Source of the DNA: Gallionellaceae bacterium
Lineage (GTDB): Bacteria > Pseudomonadota > Gammaproteobacteria > Burkholderiales > Thiobacillaceae
Length of the DNA stretch: 64,000 bases
Assembly (NCBI GenBank): GCA_028714875.1
Contig: JAQTLN010000002.1
Span: 186,001-250,000, forward strand
Reading direction: 5' to 3'
Part shown: one piece after another, positions 49,596-58,130 of the stretch
How the letters are laid out: every line of letters begins with the position of its first letter
How positions within the stretch are numbered: the first letter of the stretch is position 1
Notes under the pieces: model-generated
What the model was told of the DNA's origin: nothing
Database searches by the model: none
What the model saw: the letters and a program-made list of their open reading frames with translations, nothing else
Made by a program: the position numbers and the translations under genes

Positions 49596-49675
49596 GATTC
49601 TGGGCCTGTGCGATGAATATGAAAGCGATATTAACCGTAGCCGTCGCGCTGGCAGCCTGTCCTTGAGCGGGCTTA

Positions 49676-51598
49676 CTACGGTGCCGTTTCGTCTTCGGGC
49701 AATGCCTGGTTGAGATTACGCGCCGGGATGGTGCCCAGGCGATCCTTCAGCGTGCGCGCTTCGCCGCCGAAGCGGTTGCGGTAGAACATGGCGTTGGTCA
49801 GCACTTTCTTGACGTACTCGCGGGTTTCCGAGAAGGGAATGCTTTCCACATAGATGGCGCCTTCCAGCGGAACTTCTCCCTGCCATCTGCGAGCGCGCCC
49901 CGGCCCGGCGTTATAGCCGGCGGTGGCCATGACCGGCGACTGTTCGAGCGAGTCGTAGATGTGTTTCAGGTAGTAGGTGCCGAAGCGGATGTTGGTTTCC
50001 GGGTTGCTCACGCCGGCGTGCGCCTTGCGGCCGAGGCCAAGCTGATTAGCGATCCATTTCGCGGTGGCGGGCATGATCTGCATCAGGCCGCTGGCGCCGA
50101 CACCGGAGCGGGCATAGTCGACGAAGCGCGATTCCTGGCGCATCAGCCCGAATACCCAGGCTTCATCGAGGCCGTTGTTGTGCGCATAGGCAGTGGCCAG
50201 GTCGCGATAGGGGGCGAGATAGCGGAGGTCGAAATCGTGTTCGCCGCGGGTTTTGTCGGCGGTGATGATGGCGCGGTCATACCAACCGTCGAGCCGCGCC
50301 AGTTCCGCCGCCGCCAGAAGTTGGCGGTCGTTCATGCCGCGCAGCGCCCAATCCCACTCCGACACGGCGTTGCCGCTGTCGCCTAGTTGGCGCAGCAGGA
50401 GCGAGCGCTTGAGGCCCATGTTCGCCTCGGCGTTTTTCAGATCATCCGGCGTTACCTTGTATTCCACCGGCCGCTCTTCCAGGCGGGTAGGCAATTCTTC
50501 CTCCGCCAGCAGGCCGTAGTAGTTGATCTCTTGCGAGAGCTTGGCGAACAGCACATTGGCCGGGTAGTTCGCGTTCAGTGCCTTCAGCGCGCGCGCTTTC
50601 CAGTAGCGCCAGACCGGCTCATTGCGCAGGGATTCGGGCATCGCCTCGATGCTGCTGTAGACGTCCAGCCATTTGCTCGCGCGCAGGCTGATGCGGGTTT
50701 TCCACAGCAGTTGCGCCTCGCTTTGCGGCGTGCCCGCGCGCGCGAACCAGGTCGGCGCGCGAAGGTCATGGCGGCGCGAGGCATGCATGCCGATCTGGCT
50801 CCAGCCATAGCGCTGTTCGGTATCCGGGAACTTGCCTTGCTGTGCTTCCCAGACGCGGGCGGCCGCTTCCGGGGCGTCTTTCGCGATCTGGGTGAGTGCA
50901 TAGAGCGCGGCCTCACGCTGGCCGGCGGTGTTCACCGCGCTTTCCAGGAAACGCTCCGGGTCGCGCCGCGCGCGGGTCAGGGCATCTTCTTCCATCGCCA
51001 GTTCGGGGCTCAGGCGCGCATTTACCTCGCGCGCCAGGCGCAGGTTGTTGGCATCCAGGGCCAGGCGCAAACGCGCCAGGCGGTCATCTGGGGTCAATGC
51101 GCCGCGCTCGGCCAGCGCGGTGAACAGCGGGTCACAACTGGAAGGCAGATCGCGCGCCGTGCGCCAGAGCGCCACGCCCTCCGCTTCTACCTTGCCACCT
51201 TCGGCGAGACGGCGGCGCAAGTCGAAACACTGTAATTCCTGGTCGGGTCGTGAGCGTGCCAACAGCATGGCCTGATATTGCGCGCGGAAATCGCCCCAGT
51301 TCTCGGCGCGCCCGTATTGCCGCGCCAGATCGCCGCGCAGGCGGTCGGACAAGGGGGTATCGGGGTTTTCGTCGATGAACTGCTGTAGCGCGCCATTGCC
51401 GGGTGCGCCGGTCTTCAGATGCCAGAAACGGATGTAGGGTGCCAACAGATGATCTTCGGGAATCTTCCGCGCGAATTTGGCGAATTGTTCGTACTTGCCC
51501 TTCTGATACGCCTCGCGGGCGGCGCGAAAGTCGGAATTCACGGAGGCCTGGGCAGACAGGGAGAAAAGCAGGAATAGCAGGGTGATCGGTAAACGCAC
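49676..51598 (-). CDS. slt: soluble lytic murein transglycosylase
   Basis: Slt cleaves peptidoglycan glycan strands to 1,6-anhydro ends. The 640-residue protein has a signal peptide (RLPITLLFLLFSLSAQA) and the long helical U-shaped solenoid. The C-terminal catalytic domain has EAWVFGLMRQESRFVDYARSG (catalytic Glu), GASGLMQIMPATAKWIA and NIRFGTYYLKHI. GTG 51598 is chosen because it gives a proper signal peptide; the frame further upstream is repeat sequence. Confidence 0.93.
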   Translation of the reverse strand: MRLPITLLFLLFSLSAQASVNSDFRAAREAYQKGKYEQFAKFARKIPEDHLLAPYIRFWHLKTGAPGNGALQQFIDENPDTPLSDRLRGDLARQYGRAENWGDFRAQYQAMLLARSRPDQELQCFDLRRRLAEGGKVEAEGVALWRTARDLPSSCDPLFTALAERGALTPDDRLARLRLALDANNLRLAREVNARLSPELAMEEDALTRARRDPERFLESAVNTAGQREAALYALTQIAKDAPEAAARVWEAQQGKFPDTEQRYGWSQIGMHASRRHDLRAPTWFARAGTPQSEAQLLWKTRISLRASKWLDVYSSIEAMPESLRNEPVWRYWKARALKALNANYPANVLFAKLSQEINYYGLLAEEELPTRLEERPVEYKVTPDDLKNAEANMGLKRSLLLRQLGDSGNAVSEWDWALRGMNDRQLLAAAELARLDGWYDRAIITADKTRGEHDFDLRYLAPYRDLATAYAHNNGLDEAWVFGLMRQESRFVDYARSGVGASGLMQIMPATAKWIANQLGLGRKAHAGVSNPETNIRFGTYYLKHIYDSLEQSPVMATAGYNAGPGRARRWQGEVPLEGAIYVESIPFSETREYVKKVLTNAMFYRNRFGGEARTLKDRLGTIPARNLNQALPEDETAP

Positions 51599-51660
51599 GC
51601 GGAATAAGGGGCGGGTTTGAAGAAGGGCGCACTCTAGCAGGTTGATGGTGGAAGCGGCCT

Positions 51661-51689
51661 GTAGCGCCTGCTCCAAGCCGGCGCCACAG
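51661..51689. repeat. short GTAGCGCC family palindrome
   Basis: GTAGCGCCTGCTCCAAGCCG followed by GCGCCACAG, a degenerate short member of the family, between the amrS stop codon and slt. Confidence 0.55.
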
Positions 51690-51691
51690 AA

Positions 51692-52777
51692 TTAGACCAG
51701 CCGCATGTTCACGGGTATCCGCCGCGATCCGAACGGTTGCTCGAAGGCCTGGAAGCGGCCGGCGATGGCCGTGGCGCAGTGCGGGCAGCGGCCCTCGGCG
51801 GTGAGACGGTAGTCGTTGAACTCATACCAGTCGCGCGCGACCAGGGGGGCATGGCAACCGGGACAGTAAGTGGTGCCACCGTCCGCGTCGTGGACGTTGC
51901 CGGTGTAGACGTAGTGGAGGCCGACCGTCTGAGCGATGCGACGGGCTCGGCTGAGGGTGGCGGCGGAGGTGGGTGGCAGATCGTTGAGCTTCCAGTCCGG
52001 GTGGAAGGCGGTGAAGTGCAGCGGCACATCCGGGCCGAGTTCCTTGCCCACCCATTCCGCGAGCCGCCGCAATTCTTCGTCGGAGTCGTTGAGGCCGGGA
52101 ATGAGCAGGGTGGTGATCTCGAACCACACCCGTGTTTCGCGTTTCAGATAGATCAAGGCGTCGAGCACCGGTTGCAGGTGGCCGCCGCATTGCTTGACGT
52201 AGAAGGCGTCGGTGAAGCCTTTCAGGTCGACATTGGCGGCGTCCATCTTCGCGTAGAACTCGACCGCCGCCGCATGGTGGATGTAGCCGGCGGTGACCGC
52301 CACGCTCTGGATGTCCAGGGCATGGCAGGCATCCGCGGTATCGAGCGCGTATTCGGCGAAGATCACCGGGTCGTTGTAGGTGTAGGCCACGCTCTTGCAG
52401 CCGAGTTGCCGCGCCACCCGTGCGATTTTTTCGGGACTGGCGCTGTCCATCAGGCGGTCCATGTCGCGCGATTTGGAAATGTCCCAGTTCTGGCAGAACT
52501 TGCACGCCAGGTTGCAGCCGGCGGTGCCGAAGGAAAGCACCGAGGTGCCGGGGTAGAAGTGGTTGAGCGGCTTCTTCTCGATCGGGTCGACGCAGAAGCC
52601 GGAACTGCGGCCGTAGGTGGTGAGCACCATCTTGCCGGCTTCCATCTTGCGCACGAAGCAGGCGCCGCGCTGGCCTTCGTGGAGTTTGCAGTCACGCGGA
52701 CAGAGGTCACACTGGATGCGGCCGTCGTCGAGGGCATGCCACCAGCGTCCGGGGTGGCTGGTTTCGGGGCTGTTCAT
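51692..52777 (-). CDS. amrS: AmmeMemoRadiSam system radical SAM enzyme
   Basis: The 361-residue protein begins with a zinc/cysteine motif region (CDLCPRDCKLHEGQRGACFVR) followed by the radical SAM motif GCNLACKFCQNWDISKS. It matches AmrS, related to pyruvate formate-lyase activating enzymes. Other marks are VAYTYNDPVIFAEYALDTAD, AANVDLKGFTDAFY and a C-terminal CPGCHAPLV / CPHCATAIAG zinc-ribbon pair. GGGAGG precedes the start. With AmrA and AmrB it forms a conserved three-gene system of unknown chemistry. Confidence 0.92.
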   Translation of the reverse strand: MNSPETSHPGRWWHALDDGRIQCDLCPRDCKLHEGQRGACFVRKMEAGKMVLTTYGRSSGFCVDPIEKKPLNHFYPGTSVLSFGTAGCNLACKFCQNWDISKSRDMDRLMDSASPEKIARVARQLGCKSVAYTYNDPVIFAEYALDTADACHALDIQSVAVTAGYIHHAAAVEFYAKMDAANVDLKGFTDAFYVKQCGGHLQPVLDALIYLKRETRVWFEITTLLIPGLNDSDEELRRLAEWVGKELGPDVPLHFTAFHPDWKLNDLPPTSAATLSRARRIAQTVGLHYVYTGNVHDADGGTTYCPGCHAPLVARDWYEFNDYRLTAEGRCPHCATAIAGRFQAFEQPFGSRRIPVNMRLV

Positions 52778-52913
52778 GTCGCCTCCCACCGGGCCGTCCC
52801 AAGGGAGGCGACTGCCCCGAGCGTAGCTGTTGCCGCTTTAGCGGCATTACAGATACGGCCTGCCCCTTGCGGGTACGCGGGGGGCAGCGAACGAATGTGA
52901 GCGTGGGGGCTGT

Positions 52914-53468
52914 TCATACCCGTTCTTCCTTGAATTTCTCCACGCCATAGCGGTACAGGCGCAGGTCTTTGGCCCAGAAATCGCCGCTTAAACCGGCTTT
53001 CTGTTTCAGGTGCGACATGAACTGGCGTGGCTCCGGCAATTGCTCCCATACCTGCGGCAGGAAAGTGGCGCGATGCCAACCATGTTCCAGAATCACGCCA
53101 TCCATGCCGGGACGCAATTGCGCCAGAGCGTCGGCCTCGTCGGTGAAGGCCAGGGGTGAGGCCGGGGTGAGAACGGAGACCTCCACGCGCACCCTGGGCA
53201 GTTCCGCCCGCGCGAGCGGCGGAAAGCGGGGATCGCTGAAAGCGGCTGCGCGGGCGTTGTGTTCCAGATCCACGCCCAGCGGACGATGCGCCTCCAGCGA
53301 TCCGATGCAGCCGCGCAGACGACCCGCTTCGCTGAGGGTGACGAAGACCGCGCCCGGTGTCGCCAGCCAGTCCGGATGGGGCAGGGTGGCGGCGGACGCG
53401 TCGAACTCACGGGCGATGGCGGCGCGCGCCAGGGCAAGCATCAGTCGGCCTTGTTCTTCAGTGAACAT
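52914..53468 (-). CDS. amrA: AmmeMemoRadiSam system protein A (AMMECR1 domain)
   Basis: The 184-residue protein has the AMMECR1 signature LRGCIGSLEAHRPLG with its conserved cysteine, and AAFSDPRFPPLARAEL. It also has VRVEVSVLTPASPL, GVILEHGWHRATFLPQVWEQ and a basic C-terminal end. AMMECR1 relatives in eukaryotes are of uncertain biochemical role. The start at 53468 has GGAGG six bases upstream and overlaps amrB by 11 bases. Confidence 0.92.
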   Translation of the reverse strand: MFTEEQGRLMLALARAAIAREFDASAATLPHPDWLATPGAVFVTLSEAGRLRGCIGSLEAHRPLGVDLEHNARAAAFSDPRFPPLARAELPRVRVEVSVLTPASPLAFTDEADALAQLRPGMDGVILEHGWHRATFLPQVWEQLPEPRQFMSHLKQKAGLSGDFWAKDLRLYRYGVEKFKEERV

Positions 53469-54294
53469 GGCGCGCCTCCGTATCCGCTTTAGTGGAAACC
53501 TCGGTGGCAACCTTGGTGAAAGCAATCGCGGCGTAGCCGACCACGCGGTGGCGGTCGCCGGCGGTATCGCCGGAATTGCGCAAATCCAGGAGATGTGGCG
53601 ACAGGCCGTGCCTGCGCGCCGCCAGCAGCAGGCCATTGATCGCATGGCAGCCACAAGCCTGCTCACCGCCCAGATGGCCGTTGAACAGAAGAATTTCATG
53701 AACGGTGGCGCGATCCACATGCTGGGCCTGGTCGTAGGCCAGGAAATGCGAGAGATCGGAACTCACCACGATCAAGGTTTCCGCGCCCCCCCAGAGCACA
53801 TCCAGCACCTCGGCCACCGCTTCCGGGCTGGCGCCGCCGACGGCCAGAGGCACCAGGGTGAAGTCATCGAGCACGCTTTGCAGAAACGGCAATTGCACTT
53901 CCAGGGAGTGTTCCTGGACATGCGCGGCGGGGTGCACCTGAACCTGGGACAGGCCATCTATGGCCGCGATGGCATCCTGATCCAGTTCCACCCGGCCCAG
54001 CGGGGTTTCGAACACATCCACCCCCGGCAGCGCCAGACCGGGGGTCCAGACGCGATGCACCGGCCCCAGCAGAACCACCCGCTTGATGCTTGCGCGCAGC
54101 GGCTGCAATAGCGCATAGGCGCTGGCGGCGACGGGGCCGGAATAGATGAAGCCGGCATGCGGTGCGATTAATGCCTTCGGATGCAGCGGCGGCGGCCGCG
54201 CGTCGGCAAGAAAACCGCGCAACATGGCGGCGAGTTCAGCCGGATTCTCGGGGTAGAACATGCCGGCGACGGCGGGGATGCGAACGGATTGCAT
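53458..54294 (-). CDS. amrB: AmmeMemoRadiSam system protein B (Memo-like)
   Basis: The 278-residue protein has the Memo fold marks AVAGMFYPENPAELAAML, ALIAPHAGFIYSGPVAASAYALL, the VLLGPVHRVWTPGLALP segment, EHSLEVQLPFLQSVL and VVSSDLSHFLAYDQA. Conserved His, Asp and Cys (GEQACGCHAINGLL) form a possible metal site related to class III dioxygenases. It begins the operon amrB-amrA-amrS on the minus strand. Confidence 0.92.
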   Translation of the reverse strand: MQSVRIPAVAGMFYPENPAELAAMLRGFLADARPPPLHPKALIAPHAGFIYSGPVAASAYALLQPLRASIKRVVLLGPVHRVWTPGLALPGVDVFETPLGRVELDQDAIAAIDGLSQVQVHPAAHVQEHSLEVQLPFLQSVLDDFTLVPLAVGGASPEAVAEVLDVLWGGAETLIVVSSDLSHFLAYDQAQHVDRATVHEILLFNGHLGGEQACGCHAINGLLLAARRHGLSPHLLDLRNSGDTAGDRHRVVGYAAIAFTKVATEVSTKADTEARHVH

Positions 54295-54362
54295 GGCAAT
54301 CTCCAAACTGTTTAATGGCTTCCCCTTAGAATTTAGGGCAGCCCCGCACGCATACAAGACAA

Positions 54363-55055
54363 ATGCCCCTATCGCCGTTTCGTTATTTCGCGTTATTGCC
54401 CGCCGCCGGCGTCGGTGCCCGCATGGGCGCTGGCCATCCCAAGCAATACCTGGACATCCACGGCCGCCCCATGATCTGGCACGCCATCCGCGCTTTCGAG
54501 CGGCATCCCGCCATCGACCGGACGTATGTGGTGCTGTCGGCGGAAGATGGCTGGTGGGCGGACACCGACTGGTCGGCGTTCGCCAAGTTGATTGTGCTGC
54601 GCTGTGGTGGCGCCACGCGGGCCGCGAGTGTGGCCAATGGGCTGCGCGCGATGGCGGGCGAAGTCGGCGCGGAGGATTGGGTGTTGGTGCACGACGCCGC
54701 GCGGCCCTGTCTTTCGCGCGTGCTGCTCGACAAGCTCCTGACGGAACTGGCCGGTGATGAAGTCGGCGGCATCCTCGCCGCGCCCGTGGCCGATACGCTG
54801 AAACGCGCGAACGAGGACCAGCGCATCAAGGAAACCGTGTCGCGGGAAAAGCTCTGGGGCGCGCAAACCCCGCAGATGTTCCGCCACGCCCTGTTGTTGA
54901 AGGCCCTGGAGCAGGCCGGCGATGCCGTCACCGACGAAGCCTCCGCCCTGGAATTCCTCGGCCTCTCGCCGCGTCTGGTGGAAAGCGACCTGACCAACCT
55001 GAAAGTGACTTATCCGCGCGATCTGGAAGTGGCGGCCTGGTTGCTGGCCAAGTAG
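54363..55055 (+). CDS. ispD: 2-C-methyl-D-erythritol 4-phosphate cytidylyltransferase
   Basis: IspD converts MEP to CDP-ME in the non-mevalonate isoprenoid pathway. The 230-residue protein has LLPAAGVGARMGAGHPKQYL, VLVHDAARPCLSRVLLDKL, the LAAPVADTLKR segment and LWGAQTPQMFR, ending in EVAAWLLAK. ispF, its usual partner, does not follow. The TAG stop lies in a GTAGCGCCGGC repeat. Confidence 0.96.
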   Translation: MPLSPFRYFALLPAAGVGARMGAGHPKQYLDIHGRPMIWHAIRAFERHPAIDRTYVVLSAEDGWWADTDWSAFAKLIVLRCGGATRAASVANGLRAMAGEVGAEDWVLVHDAARPCLSRVLLDKLLTELAGDEVGGILAAPVADTLKRANEDQRIKETVSREKLWGAQTPQMFRHALLLKALEQAGDAVTDEASALEFLGLSPRLVESDLTNLKVTYPRDLEVAAWLLAK

Positions 55056-55074
55056 CGCCGGCATCTCCGCCGGC
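55052..55074. repeat. GTAGCGCCGGC family short copy
   Basis: GTAGCGCCGGCATCTCCGCC followed by GGC forms a small hairpin that contains the ispD stop codon and lies immediately before the pirin stop, between convergent genes. Confidence 0.65.
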
Positions 55075-55075
55075 T

Positions 55076-55939
55076 TTATCGGGTGAGCACCAGCTTGCCC
55101 GCGCGGTAATCGGCCAGCGCCTGTTCGATTTCCTCGCGCGTGTTCATCACGAACGGACCGTACTGCACGATGGGTTCATTCAGCGGCTTGCCAGCCACCA
55201 GGATGAAGCGGGCGCCACTCGCCCCCGCCTGCATGACCACCGTGTCGCCGCCACCGAGCAGAGCCAGGGTATGCGTCGCGACGGTATGCGTCGGCAGGGG
55301 GGTGTCCGCCCCCTGTGCATCGCCCTCGAACACATAGACGAAGGCATTGTGCTCCACCGGCAGAATCTGCTCGAAACGAGCGCCAGGCGCCAGGCTGACA
55401 TCCAGATACAGCACCTCGGTGTGCGGGTCCTGAATGGCGCCGCGCTGGCCGCCGTATTCTCCAGCCAGTATCCGTACCCGGACATCGCCATCGGCCACTT
55501 CTGGAATCGCCGCCGCCGCGAATTCCTGATAGGCCGGCGCGGACATCTTTTCGCTGGCCGGCAGGTTGATCCAGAGCTGGAAGCCACGCATCCGGCCCTC
55601 GCTCTGGCCCGGCATTTCGGAATGAATCACCCCGCTGGCCGCCTTCATCCATTGCGCGCCGCCGGATTTCAGATCGCCCCGGTTGCCCATGCTGTCGCGG
55701 TGCTCCATATGGCCATCGAGCATGTAAGTGAAGGTGATGAAACCGCGATGCGGGTGTTCGGGAAAACCGGCGATGTACTCGTCCGGATCATCGCTGCCGA
55801 AGTGATCCAGCATCAGGAAGGGGTCGAGATTACGCAACGCGGGGATGCCGATGCCGCGATATACCGTCACCCCGGCGCCTTCCGAAACCGCCTGGGCGGG
55901 GACGAGTTGCTGGATGCTACGGATGCGCTCGGCCAGCAC
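55076..55939 (-). CDS. pirin family protein
   Basis: The 287-residue bicupin protein has DPFLMLDHFGSDDPDEY, GFPEHPHRGFITFTYMLDGHMEHRDSMGN with the metal-binding His/His/Glu set, GGAQWMKAASGVIHSEMP and LWINLPASEKM. Bacterial pirins include quercetin 2,3-dioxygenases and regulatory proteins. The GTG at 55939 follows GGTGGAATAAG; ATG 55966 is possible but overlaps the upstream gene. Probably in one transcript with the DUF2189 gene. Confidence 0.9.
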   Translation of the reverse strand: MLAERIRSIQQLVPAQAVSEGAGVTVYRGIGIPALRNLDPFLMLDHFGSDDPDEYIAGFPEHPHRGFITFTYMLDGHMEHRDSMGNRGDLKSGGAQWMKAASGVIHSEMPGQSEGRMRGFQLWINLPASEKMSAPAYQEFAAAAIPEVADGDVRVRILAGEYGGQRGAIQDPHTEVLYLDVSLAPGARFEQILPVEHNAFVYVFEGDAQGADTPLPTHTVATHTLALLGGGDTVVMQAGASGARFILVAGKPLNEPIVQYGPFVMNTREEIEQALADYRAGKLVLTR

Positions 55940-55940
55940 C

Positions 55941-56696
55941 TTATTCCACCAGTTCGCGGTAGGCATGCCAGGTGGCGTGGCCGAGGATGGGGAATATCAC
56001 GGCCAGACCGATGAAGGCCGGCGCGATGCCTGTCGCCGTCAACAGCGCGATGGCCGCGGCCCATACCAGCATCGCCGGCAGGTTCAGACGCACGACATGG
56101 AGACTGCTGATGATGGCGGTGACCACATCCACGCGACGGTCCATCAGCATCGGGATGGTGACGACGCTGAGCGCGAAGGCGAAGGCCGCGAACAGCGCGC
56201 CGACGGCGATGAAGGCGAGCAGGAAGGGCCAGTTTTCTCCGGTAAACAGCCAGGCCAGGCTGGCATCCGGCACCGGGTTCGGCCCCAGGTACAAGCCCAC
56301 AAGGACAGCGGAAACCCGCTCCCAAACGCTGAAGATGAACATCAGCAGCAGCGCGAAGAGGCCGATCGAGGCAAGATTTTCGTTAGCCGGGATGGTCTCG
56401 TGGGCGACGCCCTCGCGGCGACGCGACAGCGCATAGAAGCCGATGGCCAGGAAAGGCGAAACCAGCAGAAATCCGGTGATCAAAGTCGTCGCCATATGTG
56501 CGTGCGACCAGGCGATACGCGTGAGCACAAAGCCCAACAGCGCGAAAACCGCGCCCAGCGCCAGTGAACTCGGCCAATTGCTTTTGTAGTCATCCCAACC
56601 GGACCTGAGCCAGAGCAGCGGCCGCGACCATTCGACCTTGTTGATGCAGGGCAGATCGATGTGCTTGCTGGGGGTGCAGACAGTCGTGGTTGTCAT
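55941..56696 (-). CDS. DUF2189 integral membrane protein
   Basis: The 251-residue protein has about six membrane helices, preceded by a cytoplasmic segment ending WSRPLLWLRSGWDDYKSN, and contains LLVSPFLAIGFYALSRRREG and VVTIPMLMDRRVDVVTAIISS, as in the DUF2189 family. Function unknown. ATG 56696 has AAGGAGC upstream; the longer start at 56738 lies in repeat sequence. Confidence 0.85.
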   Translation of the reverse strand: MTTTTVCTPSKHIDLPCINKVEWSRPLLWLRSGWDDYKSNWPSSLALGAVFALLGFVLTRIAWSHAHMATTLITGFLLVSPFLAIGFYALSRRREGVAHETIPANENLASIGLFALLLMFIFSVWERVSAVLVGLYLGPNPVPDASLAWLFTGENWPFLLAFIAVGALFAAFAFALSVVTIPMLMDRRVDVVTAIISSLHVVRLNLPAMLVWAAAIALLTATGIAPAFIGLAVIFPILGHATWHAYRELVE

Positions 56697-56730
56697 GTTC
56701 CTGCTCCTTTTGCGACGGGTTGAACCGAGA

Positions 56731-56862
56731 TTGTCCATTAGCCGAAGTAGGCCTGTAGCGCAGGCGTCCCGCCTGCCTTGTCCTTCTGATCAGGCCCACG
56801 AAGCAGGCGGGACGCCTGCGCTACAGGCGGGCCTCGGCAGCGCCACGGTTAATGGACAATTC
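56731..56862. repeat. 132-bp palindromic element
   Basis: The ends GATTGTCCATTA and TAATGGACAATTC are inverted. Inside, CTGTAGCGCAGGCGTCCCGC and GCGGGACGCCTGCGCTACAG pair perfectly around a centre with CTTCTGATCAGGCCCACGAAG. The centre and the AATGGACAA edge are shared with the element at 60755-60846. It resembles a MITE and has no gene. It lies between the DUF2189 gene and mutY and fills most of that 252-base gap. Confidence 0.75.
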
Positions 56863-56948
56863 GGGTTGCATTCGTGATTGCGGCGTTAAAGTTGATTGTT
56901 GTTGTCAGGTATTAAGACTAGCCGTCTTTGCCCCGAGTTCAACCCTCG

Positions 56949-57986
56949 CTAGATTTTCTGCACCGTTTCCAGAATTCGCCGCACCGGCGTAGGCAGGGCG
57001 GCGCCTTCGAGGTCATCCAGGGCAAGCCAGAGTCGGCCAGGTTCTTCCGCCACGAGGGGACGTTCCACCGGCAGCAGCCAGGGCTGGATGTGCAGGCGGA
57101 AGTGGGTGAAGGTGTGGATCAGGGCGGGGCATCTGCCGGCGCTTTCCGTGTGGTAGCCCAGGCTGGCCGCCGCGCGCGCCGGGTCGGCGTCGGCCGGACA
57201 TTCCGGCAGGCTCCAGAGGCCGCCCCAGATGCCGGGGGCGGGGCGCTTTTCCAGGAGGATTTCACCACCATGCAGCAGGATCAGCATGGCGGTGGCTTTT
57301 TCCGGAATGCTTTTCTTCGGGCGCGCGCCGGGTAGTTCGCCATGCCGGCCCTGGCGGTTGGCGAGGCAATCGTCGCTGAACGGGCAGGCCTCGCAGCGCG
57401 GGTGGGCACGGGTGCAGAGGGTGGCGCCCAGGTCCATCAGGCCTTGCGTGTAGGCGCGGATGTCGGCTTCGGGCAGGAGCGTTTCGGCCAATGCCCATAG
57501 GCGGGTTTCCACGGCTTTCTCGCCCGGCCAGCCGTCGATGCCGAATACCCGCGCCAGCACCCGCTTCACGTTGCCGTCGAGGATGGCCCCGCGCTGCCCG
57601 AAGGCGAAGGCGGCAATGGCGGCGGCGGTGGAGCGGCCGATGCCGGGCAGGTCGAGAATGGCGTCGAGTTGTTGCGGGAAGCGGCCGCCATGTTCGGCGG
57701 CGATTCGCCTCGCCGCCGCGTGCAGATTGCGTGCCCGGCTGTAGTAGCCCAGCCCGGCCCAGTGCGCCATCACGTTGTCGTCGGGCGCCGCCGCCAGAGT
57801 GGCGATGTCGGGAAAAGTCGCGAGAAAGCGGCCGTAGTAGGGAATCACGGTTTCCACCTGGGTCTGCTGCAACATGATTTCCGACAGCCAGATGCGATAG
57901 GGGTCGATCGTGCCCTGCCAGGGCAGATCATGGCGGCCGTGGCTTTGTTGCCAGGCGATGAGGCGGAGGGCGAAGTCGGGGGTCAT
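56949..57986 (-). CDS. mutY: A/G-specific adenine DNA glycosylase MutY
   Basis: MutY removes adenine mispaired with 8-oxoguanine. The 345-residue protein has IWLSEIMLQQTQVETVIPYY, the helix-hairpin-helix LDLPGIGRSTAAAIAAFAFG with the catalytic Asp in ILDGNVKRVLARV, and the 4Fe-4S ligands CTRAHPRCEACPFSDDC. A C-terminal NUDIX-like domain is also present (GIWGGLWSLPECP, HTFTHFRLHI). The open frame before the ATG at 57986 is not coding. Confidence 0.96.
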   Translation of the reverse strand: MTPDFALRLIAWQQSHGRHDLPWQGTIDPYRIWLSEIMLQQTQVETVIPYYGRFLATFPDIATLAAAPDDNVMAHWAGLGYYSRARNLHAAARRIAAEHGGRFPQQLDAILDLPGIGRSTAAAIAAFAFGQRGAILDGNVKRVLARVFGIDGWPGEKAVETRLWALAETLLPEADIRAYTQGLMDLGATLCTRAHPRCEACPFSDDCLANRQGRHGELPGARPKKSIPEKATAMLILLHGGEILLEKRPAPGIWGGLWSLPECPADADPARAAASLGYHTESAGRCPALIHTFTHFRLHIQPWLLPVERPLVAEEPGRLWLALDDLEGAALPTPVRRILETVQKI

Positions 57987-58051
57987 GGCGGCGGATTGTC
58001 CATGAGCCTCGCCTCTCGTGGCGAACGGTTCACGGTGATGGTGGTTGCGGA

Positions 58052-58084
58052 AATCCCCCCCAGCCCCCCTTTGCAAAAGGGGGG
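58052..58084. repeat. CCCCCCTTT family palindrome
   Basis: AAATCCCCCCCAGCCCCCCT followed by TTGCAAAAGGGGGG lies in the divergent gap between mutY and the radical SAM gene. A copy of the same core is at 58990-59022 in the opposite orientation, so the two copies flank the radical SAM gene. Confidence 0.85.
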
Positions 58085-58130
58085 CGCCGCGGTGCGCGGC
58101 GCCGAGGGGTGGCTGTGCCAGAATCCGCCC

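Noticed and set aside
57669-58130. N-terminal extension of the radical SAM gene
   Set aside because: It runs through the opposite-strand mutY and a CCCCCCTTT palindrome. Homology starts at about 58190, just after the ATG at 58131.
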